64,000 nucleotides of DNA from Enhydrobacter sp. (GCA_026126105.1 JAHCJV010000016.1:19147-83146), one strand, 5' to 3'; counted from the first letter of the stretch, positions 25,035-33,442 are shown. Made by a program: numbers and translations. Notes: generated by a model from the sequence alone, not told the origin.

Positions 25035-26276
25035 ATGACCACCGCCGACCGCCCCAATCTCAGGATCGATGCCGATCGCCTGTGGTCGAGCCTGATGGAG
25101 CTGGGCCAGATCGGGGGCACGGAAAAGGGAGGCGTGTGCCGCATCGCGTTGACCGATCTCGACAGGATCGGGCGCGACCTGTTCGTGCGCTGGGCGAAGG
25201 AGGCGGGCTGCACCATCAAGGTCGACCAGCTCGGCAACATCTTCGCCCGCCGCGAAGGGCGCGATCCGTCGAAGGCGCCGATCATGACCGGCAGCCATCT
25301 CGACACCCAGCCGACCGGGGGCAAGTTCGACGGCGCGTATGGCGTCATGGCGGGGCTCGAGGTGCTGCGCGTGCTGCACGATTCGAACTACGTCACGGAA
25401 GCGCCGATCGAGGTTGCGGTGTGGACCAACGAGGAAGGCTGCCGCTTCGCGCCGGCGATGGTGGCGTCGGGCGTGTTCGGCGGCGCCTTCGAGCTCGACT
25501 ACGCGCTCGGCATCAAGGACCGCGACGGTGTCACCTTCGGCGAGGCGCTCAGGAAGATCGGCTATGACGGGCCGGAGGCGGTCGGTGGTCGGCCGATCGG
25601 AGCGTTCTTCGAGGCGCATATCGAGCAGGGCCCGATCCTCGAGCGCGAGAAGAAGACGATCGGCGTCGTTACCGGCGCGCAGGGGCAGCGCTGGTACGAG
25701 ATCAGCTGGACCGGCATGGAGAGCCATGCGGGCACCACACCCATGGAAGGCCGTCGCGATGCGCTGGTCGGCGCCGCCGAGCTGATCGTCGAATGCCGCC
25801 GTATCGGCAACCGACCGAACGGCCGCTCGACCATCGGCGTGATCGAGAGCCGGCCGCAGTCGCGCAACACCATTCCCGGCCGCGTGTTCATGACGGTCGA
25901 CTTCCGCCATCCCGACGACGGCGAGCTCACGAGGATGGATGCCGAGATGCGTGCCGCCGCGGCGGACATCGCGAAGCGCCACCGGCTCGAAGTGAAAATC
26001 GAGCAGATCTGGTATTTCCCGCCGTCGCCCTTCGCCAAGGAGCTGGTCGAGTCGGTGCGCCGTGCGGCGGGGCAGGCGGGCTATCCGCATATGGATATCG
26101 TGAGCGGCGCGGGCCACGACGCCTGTTACGTCTCGAGGGTCGCGCCGACCGCGATGGTCTTCGTGCCCTGCAAGGACGGCATCAGCCACAACGAGATCGA
26201 GGACGCCAGCAAGGTCGATATCGGCGCGGGCTGCCAGATCCTCCTGCAGGCGATGGTCGAGCGCGCCAACGCGTGA
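25035..26276 (+). CDS. M20-family amidohydrolase (N-carbamoyl-amino-acid / allantoate hydrolase type)
   Basis: A 413-residue dinuclear zinc hydrolase. Metal and catalytic residues are visible in TGSHLDTQPTGGKFDGAYG (H88, D99), TNEEGCRF (E133/E134), FFEAHIEQGP and the C-terminal GISHNEIED. This hydantoinase/carbamoylase subgroup hydrolyses N-carbamoyl amino acids, ureidoglycolate-type or allantoate-type ureides, and in a few cases N-acyl amino acids. Its stop overlaps the GTG start of a benzoate-transporter gene by 4 bases, so the two are translationally coupled, which hints that its product or substrate is moved by that transporter. Confidence 0.92.
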   Translation: MTTADRPNLRIDADRLWSSLMELGQIGGTEKGGVCRIALTDLDRIGRDLFVRWAKEAGCTIKVDQLGNIFARREGRDPSKAPIMTGSHLDTQPTGGKFDGAYGVMAGLEVLRVLHDSNYVTEAPIEVAVWTNEEGCRFAPAMVASGVFGGAFELDYALGIKDRDGVTFGEALRKIGYDGPEAVGGRPIGAFFEAHIEQGPILEREKKTIGVVTGAQGQRWYEISWTGMESHAGTTPMEGRRDALVGAAELIVECRRIGNRPNGRSTIGVIESRPQSRNTIPGRVFMTVDFRHPDDGELTRMDAEMRAAAADIAKRHRLEVKIEQIWYFPPSPFAKELVESVRRAAGQAGYPHMDIVSGAGHDACYVSRVAPTAMVFVPCKDGISHNEIEDASKVDIGAGCQILLQAMVERANA

Positions 26277-27427
26277 GATCGGGTCTCGTCTCGGCCGCGT
26301 CGGCGGCGCTGGTCGCCACCGTCGCCGGCGTCGGCGGCACCTTGCCGGTCGTGCTGGCTGCGGCGCAGGCCGTCGGCGCGACGCCGGAGCAAGCGAGCTC
26401 GTGGGTTTCAGGCCTTGGTCTCGCGACAGCCATCAGCGCGCTGATCCTGAGCGTGCGCTATCGCATGCCGATCATCACCGCCTGGTCGACGCCGGGCGCG
26501 GCGCTGATCGCCTCCAGCTCGGCCGTGCCGAGCTTCCGTGCCGCGGTCGGCGCCTTCGTGATCGCCGCCGCCTTGATCCTGGTCACGGCGGCGGTCCGGC
26601 CACTTGCGCGTCTGATCGAGAGGATTCCCGGCAGCATCGCCGCCGCCATGCTGGGCGGAATCCTGCTCCGTCTGGTCGTGGCGATGGTCGAGCAGGTGCC
26701 GAGCCAGCCGCTGCTGGTGCTGTCACTGATCGCCTTGTTCCTCGTCGCGCGCCACCTCCTTCCGGCAATGGCCTCGCTGATCGTTCTTGCGGCGGGCGCG
26801 GCGCTGGCCTGGGGACTGGGCCTGGTGCAGCCGATCCCGCCGCTCGGCATCTCCGGCTTGACCCTCGCGCTGCCGGCTTGGGATCCGGCGACGCTGATCG
26901 GGCTCGGCGTGCCGCTTTATCTCGTGACCATGGCGTCGCAGAACCTGCCGGGCTTCGCGGTGTTGCGCGCCTCGGGCTATCATCCGCCGACCCAGCCCGT
27001 GCTCGCCGTGACCGGCGCGGCGTCGTTCGGCACCGCTTTCCTCGGCGCACACACCTCGAACCTGGCAGCGATCTCGGCCGCGCTCTGCACTGGCCCCGAC
27101 GCCCATCCCGATCCAGCCAGGCGTTGGATCACCGGTCCGTTGTACGCGCTGTGGTGGGGCCTGATCGCCTTATTCGGTGCGTCGTTGGTCGGGCTGTTCG
27201 GTGCGCTTCCGCCGGCATTGCTGACGACCGTCGCGGGCACCGCGCTGCTGGGGTCGATGGCAGGGGCGCTGGGCAGCGCGCTCGGACCGGAGAAGGATCG
27301 GTTGGCCGCCGCGGGAACGCTCGCTGTCACTGCCTCGGGTGTTACCTTTCTCGGCATTGGCTCGGCCTTCTGGGGCCTCGTGTTCGGCCTGGCGGTGCTG
27401 GCGCTGGAACGCCTTTTCAGGCGATGA
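26273..27427 (+). CDS. BenE-type benzoate/H+ symporter family protein
   Basis: A 384-residue inner-membrane protein of about 12 spans. Family hallmarks are the N-terminal SAASAALVATVAGVGGTLPVVLAAAQA, YRMPIITAWSTPGAALIASS, and MASQNLPGFAVLRASGY. It starts at a GTG that overlaps the stop of the amidohydrolase gene (GTGA). BenE of Acinetobacter imports benzoate by proton symport, but the family is wider than benzoate and the specificity here is inferred. A 544-residue in-frame extension upstream lies over the amidohydrolase and is not real. Confidence 0.88.
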   Translation: MRSGLVSAASAALVATVAGVGGTLPVVLAAAQAVGATPEQASSWVSGLGLATAISALILSVRYRMPIITAWSTPGAALIASSSAVPSFRAAVGAFVIAAALILVTAAVRPLARLIERIPGSIAAAMLGGILLRLVVAMVEQVPSQPLLVLSLIALFLVARHLLPAMASLIVLAAGAALAWGLGLVQPIPPLGISGLTLALPAWDPATLIGLGVPLYLVTMASQNLPGFAVLRASGYHPPTQPVLAVTGAASFGTAFLGAHTSNLAAISAALCTGPDAHPDPARRWITGPLYALWWGLIALFGASLVGLFGALPPALLTTVAGTALLGSMAGALGSALGPEKDRLAAAGTLAVTASGVTFLGIGSAFWGLVFGLAVLALERLFRR

Positions 27428-27452
27428 CGACGCGGACCATCACGTATCGGTG

Positions 27453-27472
27453 ACAGCAGGAACATCTGCTGT
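27453..27472. terminator. Small hairpin after the BenE-type gene
   Basis: ACAGCAG and CTGCTGT (7-base perfect arms, 6-base loop) lie 25 bases after the transporter stop codon. There is no T-run, so this is a weak terminator candidate or simply part of the regulatory region of the next operon. Confidence 0.35.
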
Positions 27473-27479
27473 ACCGAGT

Positions 27480-27509
27480 CAATTGCCACGTGCTTATCTG
27501 GCAATTGCC
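27480..27509. promoter_or_regulatory. Inverted repeat upstream of TVP38 operon, possible operator
   Basis: CAATTGCCA (27480-27488) and TGGCAATTG (27499-27507) are perfect 9-base arms spaced by 10 bases, about two helical turns centre to centre. The right arm also forms the 10-base palindrome GGCAATTGCC (27500-27509). It lies 35-64 bases upstream of the TVP38 start. No regulator gene is adjacent, so the protein that binds is unknown. Confidence 0.5.
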
Positions 27510-27543
27510 AGTTGGAGGTGCGACGGGCAGCAAGGAAAGCGAT

Positions 27544-28248
27544 ATGGCGGACGCTACGACGAGGAGCCGTGCCGTGCTCTGGATCGGAGTGGCGGCCATG
27601 CTTGTCGCCCTGACAGTCGCCTGGCTGTTCCTGCCGGCAAAGGAATGGGCCGAGGCGTTCCACCGGTGGGTAGAGGGGCTCGGTATCTGGGGTCCTATCG
27701 CCTTCGGCCTCGTCTATGTCGTGGCCGTCGTGGCACTGGCGCCGGCGAGTGCCCTGACGATCGCTGGCGGCCTGGCGTTCGGCTTCTGGGCGTTCCCTCT
27801 GGTTCTCGTGTCCGCAACCGTCGGGGCGGCGCTTGCCTTCCTCGTATCGCGGGCGTTTCTGCGAGACAGAGTGAAGCGCTTCATCGAGCCGCGGGGCAAG
27901 CTCAGAGCGATCGATAATGCAGTGAGCGAAGAAGGGTGGAAAATTGTCGGCCTGTTGAGGCTGAGCCCGATTTTCCCCTTCAATCTGCAGAACTACTTCT
28001 TCGGCGCGACCCGAATTCGCTTCGTGCCCTATCTTGCTGCCACCGCCGTGGGTATCGCGCCGGGGACCCTCGTCTACGTCTATCTCGGTACGCTTGGCAA
28101 AGTGGCGGGAGACGGCGACGACGGGGGAACGCTCAAATGGCTGTTCTTCGCCATCGGACTTGTCGCCACCATCGCCGTTGCGGTCTTCGTCACGCGCGAG
28201 GCCCGGGAGAAGCTGAAGGAAGCCGGCGTCGGCGAGGAGAACAGGTGA
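27544..28248 (+). CDS. TVP38/TMEM64 (DedA-superfamily) membrane protein
   Basis: A 234-residue membrane protein with the SNARE-associated/VTT domain: GLVYVVAVVALAPASALTIAGGLAFGFW, then FLVSRAFLRDRVKRF and LRLSPIFPFNLQNYFFGATRI. Members are thought to be lipid scramblases or proton-linked transporters of the inner membrane. I start it at the ATG at 27544; an upstream start at 27490 would add 18 residues over the inverted repeat. First gene of a four-gene operon that also has a CDP-alcohol phosphatidyltransferase. Confidence 0.88.
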   Translation: MADATTRSRAVLWIGVAAMLVALTVAWLFLPAKEWAEAFHRWVEGLGIWGPIAFGLVYVVAVVALAPASALTIAGGLAFGFWAFPLVLVSATVGAALAFLVSRAFLRDRVKRFIEPRGKLRAIDNAVSEEGWKIVGLLRLSPIFPFNLQNYFFGATRIRFVPYLAATAVGIAPGTLVYVYLGTLGKVAGDGDDGGTLKWLFFAIGLVATIAVAVFVTREAREKLKEAGVGEENR

Positions 28249-28277
28249 GGCAACGTCAACCGTCGGAGAGCTGACGC

Positions 28278-29711
28278 ATGGCGCATATCGAGTGCGAGGT
28301 CTGCATCATCGGCGCGGGCTCGGCCGGCCTGTCGGTGGCGGCGGGACTGAGCCAGCTCGGCCTGGGAACAGTTCTGATCGAGCATCGCGAGATGGGAGGC
28401 GAATGCCTCAATACCGGGTGCGTTCCGTCAAAGGCTCTGCTGGCGGCCGGCAATGCTGCGCATCATGACGGGGCGGCCGAATTTCCCGGCCTGTCGAAGG
28501 CGGCAGCTGCCGGCGTCGATTTTGCAGCGGTGAAGTCCGGCCTGGCCGAAGTCATCGCCGCCATCGCGCCCAAGGACTCGGTGCAACGCTTCGAAGGTCT
28601 CGGTGTGCGGGTGCTGAAGAACCGCGCGACGTTCATCGATCGCCGCACGGTCCGGGCGGGCGACGATACCGTACGGGCCGGGCGGTTCGTCATCGCGACG
28701 GGATCCGATGCAGCCGTGCCGGCGGTGCCCGGGCTTTCCGCCGAACGTGTTCTCACCAACGAGACAGTATTCGCCCTGCGCGACAAGCCGGACCACCTCC
28801 TGATCCTGGGCGGTGGCCCTGTCGGGATCGAGATGGCACTGGCGCACCGCCGTCTCGGCGTAGCTGTCACTGTCGTCCAGAAATCCTCGATCCTGCCGCG
28901 CGACGAGCCGGAGCTCGTGGAGATCCTCCGCGGCGTCTTGCGGCGGGAAGAAATCGACCTTCTGGAAGGATCGGATGTCACGTCCATTCGGCATGCGCCG
29001 GATGGCGTCATCATGACGATCCGGCGTGCCGGACGGGAAGAGCTGATCACCGGATCGCATCTTCTCGTCGCGGCCGGGCGTGCGCCGCGCGTCTCCGGGT
29101 TGGGCCTCGACGCCGCCGGGATCGAGCATACGGCGCGCGGCATCGTCGTCGACTCGCGGCTGCGCACGACGCAACGTCACGTTTTCGCACTGGGCGACGT
29201 GATCGACGCGCCGCGGTTCACCCACGTGGCGGCCTATCAGGCGGGCATCGTCGTCCGCAACATGGCGTTCCGGCTACCAGCCAAGGTCGACTATGGATCC
29301 GTGCCCTGGGTGACCTACACCGATCCTGAGCTCGCCCATGTCGGCGTCACGGAATACGAGGCCCGCAAGCAATTCGGTGACGAGGTCCGCATCGAGTCTG
29401 TGTCCCTGGAAGAGAACGATCGGGCCATTGCCGAGCGCCGCGTCGACGGGGCGATCAAGATCGTGCTGGGTCGCCGTGACCGCATCCTGGGGGTCTCGAT
29501 CCTGGCGCCCGCCGCCGGGGAAATGATCGGCCTGTGGTGCCTCGCCATCAAGCGCAAGCTGCCGCTGCGCGCGATCGCCGAGCTGATGCTGCCCTATCCG
29601 ACGATGAGCGAGATCGGCAAGGCCGCCGCCGGCCAGCACTACAGGGCGACCCTGTTCGGCAGGACGACCCGGCGGGTGGTTCGGGCCCTGCAGCTGCTGC
29701 CGCGATGGTAG
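28278..29711 (+). CDS. FAD-dependent disulfide-oxidoreductase family protein (mercuric-reductase-like)
   Basis: A 477-residue flavoprotein with FAD motif IIGAGSAGLSVAAGLSQLG, the redox disulfide GGECLNTGCVPSK (C43, C48), NAD(P) motif LLILGGGPVGIEMALAHRRLG, and ALGDVIDAPRFTHVA. The C-terminal dimerisation domain has YPTMSEIGK where lipoamide dehydrogenase and glutathione reductase have HPT..E; the acid-base histidine is replaced by tyrosine, so it is unlikely to be a standard disulfide reductase. There is no MerA N-terminal metal-binding domain or C-terminal cysteine pair. Such genes often accompany TVP38 genes. Confidence 0.9.
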   Translation: MAHIECEVCIIGAGSAGLSVAAGLSQLGLGTVLIEHREMGGECLNTGCVPSKALLAAGNAAHHDGAAEFPGLSKAAAAGVDFAAVKSGLAEVIAAIAPKDSVQRFEGLGVRVLKNRATFIDRRTVRAGDDTVRAGRFVIATGSDAAVPAVPGLSAERVLTNETVFALRDKPDHLLILGGGPVGIEMALAHRRLGVAVTVVQKSSILPRDEPELVEILRGVLRREEIDLLEGSDVTSIRHAPDGVIMTIRRAGREELITGSHLLVAAGRAPRVSGLGLDAAGIEHTARGIVVDSRLRTTQRHVFALGDVIDAPRFTHVAAYQAGIVVRNMAFRLPAKVDYGSVPWVTYTDPELAHVGVTEYEARKQFGDEVRIESVSLEENDRAIAERRVDGAIKIVLGRRDRILGVSILAPAAGEMIGLWCLAIKRKLPLRAIAELMLPYPTMSEIGKAAAGQHYRATLFGRTTRRVVRALQLLPRW

Positions 29712-30874
29712 CGACCGGCGAGCTTTCGAACGTCGTGCTCGTCGGCGCCGGGCATGCCCATGTCGAGGTGCTGCGGTCTTTCGCCCAGGACCCGCCGCGC
29801 GGCATCCGGCTCATCCTCGTCACGCGGACGCGGCAGGCGTACTATTCGGGAATGTTGCCGGGCCTGATCGCGGGGCTCTACCGACCGGACGAGACCACGA
29901 TCGATAGCCGCCGGCTGGCGCACGCAGCGGGCGCGGAGATCGTCGAAGCGAACGCCGATGGACTCGATCTCCGTGCACAGCTCTTGAGGTGCGCAGGACA
30001 GCCGCCGATTCCTTACGATGTCCTGTCGTTCGATATCGGCTCCACGACCGATATCTCCGGCATCTCGGGCGCTGGCGAGCACACGGTTCCCGTCAGGCCC
30101 ATCGACGGCTTCCTGGAGAGGTTCGAAGCGCTTCGTCGGCGCGTCTTGTCTGCCACAGGGACGACCAGGATCGCCATCGTCGGCGGCGGTGCAGCCGGGG
30201 TCGAGCTCGCGCTCTCGGTCGCGAATCGGCTGCGGGACGAGGCAAAGGGAGCGGCCGGGCGCGGTGACAGGCTGCAGTTCGTTCTGGTGTGTGGCACGTC
30301 TGAGCTCCTGCCCGATTTCCCGCCGTCCTTCCGCCGAAGGTTCCGCACTGTCCTGAAGGAAACGGGAATCGAGTTGGTTACCGGGGCTATCGCCAGCGCC
30401 GTCGAGGCCGGCCGATTGATCATCGACGGCAAGCCGCCCGTGGCGGCGGACGAGATCCTGTGGGCGATCGGCGCGGCAGCGCCGCCATGGCTTCGCAAGA
30501 CCGATCTGCCTCTCGATCGGCGGGGGTTCATCTCGGTGGATGCCGAACTCCGCGTGCTTAACCTGGAAAACGTCTTTGCGGCGGGGGATGTTGCCTCGTT
30601 CACGCCGCGGCCTCTGGCGAAGTCAGGCGTCTACGCGGTTCGCCAGGGACCGGTGATCGATCGCAATATTCGGAGCCTGCTGGCTGGCGAGCCGCTGGTG
30701 CGTTACCGGCCGCAACGCAATACGCTCTATCTCGTGTCCACCGGCAAGCGGCATGCCATCGGAACGCGCAACGGCATCGTCGTGCCGGGACGCTGGGTGT
30801 GGCATGTCAAGGATTGGATCGATCGGCGCTGGATCGGCCGCTACAAGGCAGTAGGCGGCTCGACGGGAGAGTGA
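29705..30874 (+). CDS. Pyridine-nucleotide oxidoreductase of the SelD-N-terminal type
   Basis: A 389-residue flavoprotein of the NDH-2-like family also found fused to the N-terminus of selenophosphate synthetase. Motifs are VVLVGAGHAHVEVLRSF, YYSGMLPGLIAGLYRPDE, IAIVGGGAAGVELALSVANRL and VFAAGDVASF. The C-terminal SelD domain is absent and no selD gene is near. The start overlaps the preceding gene by 7 bases. By analogy with NDH-2 it may pass electrons from NAD(P)H to quinone at the membrane, but no substrate is known. Confidence 0.87.
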   Translation: MVATGELSNVVLVGAGHAHVEVLRSFAQDPPRGIRLILVTRTRQAYYSGMLPGLIAGLYRPDETTIDSRRLAHAAGAEIVEANADGLDLRAQLLRCAGQPPIPYDVLSFDIGSTTDISGISGAGEHTVPVRPIDGFLERFEALRRRVLSATGTTRIAIVGGGAAGVELALSVANRLRDEAKGAAGRGDRLQFVLVCGTSELLPDFPPSFRRRFRTVLKETGIELVTGAIASAVEAGRLIIDGKPPVAADEILWAIGAAAPPWLRKTDLPLDRRGFISVDAELRVLNLENVFAAGDVASFTPRPLAKSGVYAVRQGPVIDRNIRSLLAGEPLVRYRPQRNTLYLVSTGKRHAIGTRNGIVVPGRWVWHVKDWIDRRWIGRYKAVGGSTGE

Positions 30875-30880
30875 TCAGGA

Positions 30881-31498
30881 ATGTTCGATCCTGCAATGCG
30901 TCCGCTCATCGGGCCTCCTCTCGAACGAGCCGGCGCGTGGTTGGCGGCCCGGCGCGTATCAGCCAATGCGGTCACGCTGACCGGCCTTGCGATCAGCCTT
31001 CTGGTCCTGCCCTGCCTTGCCTACCAGCAGTATGAAGCGGCCCTGGTCGTCATCCTCGCCAACCGCCTGTGCGACGGTCTCGATGGCGCGATCGCGCGGC
31101 GGGCCGGTCCGACCGCATTCGGAGGCTACCTGGACATCGTCTGCGATGCTGTTTTCTACGCCGCCGTTCCGCTCGGCTTCGCCCTGGCAGATCCGCGCAA
31201 CGGTGTCTGGGCGGCGCTGCTTCTGGGCACCTTTGTCTGCACCATGACCTCGTTTCTGGGCAGGGCCATCGTCGCCGCGAAGCGGGGCGAGGCTGATGAC
31301 GGCGCGAGGGGCAGGAAGTCGTTCTTTTATGCCGCCGGCATCATCGAAGGCACTGAGACGATCGCGGCCTTCGTGCTGTTCTGCCTGCTGCCGTCGCACT
31401 TTCCGCTGCTCGCCGGGATCTTCGCCGCCTTGTGCCTGTGGACGGTCGTGGCCCGTGTCCTCGAATGCGCCGACAGTGAGCGGAACGCGTCGGACTGA
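30881..31498 (+). CDS. CDP-alcohol phosphatidyltransferase family protein
   Basis: A 205-residue integral membrane enzyme with the family signature D-x2-DG-x2-AR-x8-G-x3-D-x3-D: DGLDGAIARR through AFGGYLDIVCD near residues 64-88. About six membrane spans are predicted. It would condense a CDP-activated lipid with an alcohol (or the reverse arrangement), making a phospholipid head group. It begins 6 bases after the flavoprotein gene, so the operon joins phospholipid synthesis, a DedA-like protein and two flavoproteins. Product lipid unknown. Confidence 0.88.
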   Translation: MFDPAMRPLIGPPLERAGAWLAARRVSANAVTLTGLAISLLVLPCLAYQQYEAALVVILANRLCDGLDGAIARRAGPTAFGGYLDIVCDAVFYAAVPLGFALADPRNGVWAALLLGTFVCTMTSFLGRAIVAAKRGEADDGARGRKSFFYAAGIIEGTETIAAFVLFCLLPSHFPLLAGIFAALCLWTVVARVLECADSERNASD

Positions 31499-31501
31499 AC
31501 A

Positions 31502-32044
31502 TCACGCCGGGAAGCGCGCGCTCCAGGCTTCCAGCGGCAGATCGAGGCCACGGCACAGGAAGCTGACCGTGTGATAGTAGCCCACCAGCGCGATCGCCTC
31601 GAGGATCTGCGCATCGTCGAAGTGAGCCGAGAGCGCTGTCCAGGTGCCGTCGGCGATCGTGCGGCGATCGACCAGGTCGTCGACCATCGCGAGCAGCGCC
31701 TGCTCCTCTGCCGACCAGCAGGGTGCATCGGCCGGACCAGCGACCGTCGCCGCGATCTCCTCCTCACCAAAGCGGACCTTTGCCGCGAACAGCGCGACAT
31801 GCACGCCCCACTCGTACTCGGCCCCGAGCCGCGCCGTCGTGCGTTCGATCACGATCTCGCGGTGGCGCAGGCTGAGCGGGCCTTTGTCGAGCAGGCCGCC
31901 GGCGAACATCTTCGTGAAGACACGCGGGCTCTTGGCCATGGTTCGAAACAGCACCAACGGCTCGATGCCGGGCGGCATAATGCGCCGGAGCGCTTCGTCG
32001 ATGGCAGGCTCGTAGGGCGGGGCGGCAGGGGCGATGCGGGACAT
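31502..32044 (-). CDS. Carboxymuconolactone decarboxylase family protein
   Basis: A 180-residue alpha-helical protein of the CMD/AhpD superfamily: LSLRHREIVIERTTARLGAEYEWGVHVALF and ALVGYYHTVSFLCRGL. The CxxC peroxidatic pair of AhpD is replaced by EYEWGVH, so a peroxidase role is unlikely. It is divergent from an HxlR-type regulator with two operator-like palindromes between them, suggesting an inducible, redox- or electrophile-related function. The ATG ending at 32044 directly abuts the first palindrome. Confidence 0.88.
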   Translation of the reverse strand: MSRIAPAAPPYEPAIDEALRRIMPPGIEPLVLFRTMAKSPRVFTKMFAGGLLDKGPLSLRHREIVIERTTARLGAEYEWGVHVALFAAKVRFGEEEIAATVAGPADAPCWSAEEQALLAMVDDLVDRRTIADGTWTALSAHFDDAQILEAIALVGYYHTVSFLCRGLDLPLEAWSARFPA

Positions 32045-32045
32045 G

Positions 32046-32060
32046 CTACATATTATGTAG
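32046..32060. promoter_or_regulatory. Operator-like palindrome 1 (CTACA-N5-TGTAG)
   Basis: CTACATATTATGTAG is a perfect inverted repeat (6-base arms, 3-base centre), 2 bases upstream of the CMD-family start codon. It shares the pattern CTACA-N5-TGTAG with a second site 32 bases away. Likely bound by the divergent HxlR-type regulator. Confidence 0.68.
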
Positions 32061-32077
32061 TAAAATCGCAGGCTACG

Positions 32078-32092
32078 CTACAGGAAATGTAG
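32078..32092. promoter_or_regulatory. Operator-like palindrome 2 (CTACA-N5-TGTAG)
   Basis: CTACAGGAAATGTAG repeats the outer arms of palindrome 1 exactly and lies 32 bases (three helical turns) from it, 17 bases upstream of the HxlR start codon. HxlR proteins bind as dimers to such dyads, so autoregulation is likely. Confidence 0.68.
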
Positions 32093-32108
32093 TAACGGAG
32101 TGAAATGG

Positions 32109-32429
32109 ATGGTGAAGCAGCGCGTCCGCGGCTCGACGACCGGTCGGCCGATCATGGCCTTGCTCGACCTGCTGGGCCGGCGCTGGGTGCTGCGCCTGGT
32201 GTGGGAAATGCGCGACGAGCCCCGGCGCTTTCGCGAGCTGCAGGATGCGATCGGCGCCAGCCCGACGATCGTCAATGCACGGCTGGCCGATTTGCGGGAG
32301 GCGAAGCTGGTCGAGCTCGATCCGGAAAGCGGCTACCGGCTCACGGCGCTGGGCGGCGAGCTGCTGCGGCTATTCCTGCCGCTTCATATCTGGTCGGAGA
32401 AATGGGCGAAGGTGGCTCGCCCCAAGTGA
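32109..32429 (+). CDS. HxlR-family winged-helix transcriptional regulator
   Basis: A 106-residue HxlR/MarR-like regulator with LLDLLGRRWVLRLVWEMRDEPRRFRELQDAIGASPTIVNARLADLREAKLVEL. The family-typical N-terminal redox cysteine is missing: the segment is RGSTTGRPIMALLDLL, without Cys, so it is not a simple thiol sensor. I choose the ATG at 32109, which has GGAG at -9; the GTG at 32100 would overlap that site. It is divergent from the CMD-family gene, which it presumably controls. Confidence 0.88.
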   Translation: MVKQRVRGSTTGRPIMALLDLLGRRWVLRLVWEMRDEPRRFRELQDAIGASPTIVNARLADLREAKLVELDPESGYRLTALGGELLRLFLPLHIWSEKWAKVARPK

Positions 32430-32450
32430 GAATTTCGGAAGAAGCGACAA

Positions 32451-32508
32451 CGGGAGCGGCCATGGTGGGGTCTGGCCTGACTGATGCGACCCGCAGGGGC
32501 CGCTCCCG
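32451..32508. terminator. Hairpin between convergent HxlR gene and pot operon
   Basis: CGGGAGCGGCC (32451-32461) and GGCCGCTCCCG (32498-32508) are perfect 11-base arms with a 36-base loop. They lie in the 221-base gap between the convergent ends of the HxlR gene and the last ABC permease gene. No T-run follows. I see no gene in this gap. Confidence 0.45.
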
Positions 32509-32650
32509 GTGCGTCATCCGTGGATTGCCGCTATGCCGATGCCCGAATGGCTGCCTCGACAGTCACTGCGGCACGCGACTTGGGTGGAAGCATCTAAACC
32601 TCCTCGGCCGGTGGTGCGCGTCATCATTTCGTCACCGACGTGCGCGCTTG

Positions 32651-33442
32651 TCAATGACGCTTGTGGGTCAACCATCCTGACACGACGAGAGCGCACGCCG
32701 CGAGGGCGACGACGATCGTCGCGAGGACGTTGATCTGCGGATCGACACCGAGGCGAACACTCGAATAGACGCGCATCGGCAGGGTCTGAGACTGCGCGCC
32801 GGAAACGAACTGCGTCAGGATCAGGTCATCGAGCGACAGGGTGAAGGCAAGCAGCCAGCCCGACGCCAGCGCGGGCGCGATCAGTGGCAATGTGACGGTG
32901 AGGAAGGTCGTCCAAGGCGTTGCGCCGAGATCCATCGCCGCTTCCTCGAGCGAGCGGTCGAAGTCGGCGAGCCGCGCCTGCACGACGATGGCGACGAAGG
33001 CGAGCGAGAACGTGACATGCGCGGCTGTGATCGTGAGGAAGCCGCGCTGCGGTCCGCCGAACAGCTGGTCGCTGCCCACGAACAGCAACAGCATCGAGAT
33101 GCCCATGACCACCTCGGGCATCACCATCGGCGCGATCACCAGCCCGCCAAACAGGGTGCGGCCGCGGAAGCGCGGCACGCGCGCGAGCGCGTATCCCGCC
33201 GCGAGCCCGAGCAACGTGGCGAGCGTAGCGCTCACGAGGCCGATGCGCAGCGACAGCCAGGCCGCATCGAGCATGGCCTCGTTCTCGAACAGGGCCTTCC
33301 ACCATTTCAGCGAAAAGCCGGCCCATACGGTAACCAGCCGCGAGTCGTTGAACGAATAGAGGATCACCAGCGCGATCGGCAAATAGAGGAAGGCGTAGCC
33401 GAACGCCAGGATCGTGACGGCGAAGCGCGCGCGAGCCTTCAT
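32651..33442 (-). CDS. Polyamine-type ABC transporter, permease PotC-like
   Basis: A 263-residue inner-membrane permease with six spans. The ATPase-contact loop is SLEEAAMDLGATPWTTFLTVTLPLI, and FTLSLDDLILTQFVSGA is typical of PotC/PotI. It forms a pair with the PotB-like permease, whose gene it overlaps by 4 bases. Chosen start is the ATG ending at 33442; the open frame further upstream lies over the other permease. Confidence 0.94.
   Translation of the reverse strand: MKARARFAVTILAFGYAFLYLPIALVILYSFNDSRLVTVWAGFSLKWWKALFENEAMLDAAWLSLRIGLVSATLATLLGLAAGYALARVPRFRGRTLFGGLVIAPMVMPEVVMGISMLLLFVGSDQLFGGPQRGFLTITAAHVTFSLAFVAIVVQARLADFDRSLEEAAMDLGATPWTTFLTVTLPLIAPALASGWLLAFTLSLDDLILTQFVSGAQSQTLPMRVYSSVRLGVDPQINVLATIVVALAACALVVSGWLTHKRH

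Noticed and set aside
28278..29711. Mercuric reductase and mercury resistance
   Set aside because: No MerA heavy-metal domain, no C-terminal cysteine pair, and no merR, merT or merP nearby; only the disulfide oxidoreductase core is shared.
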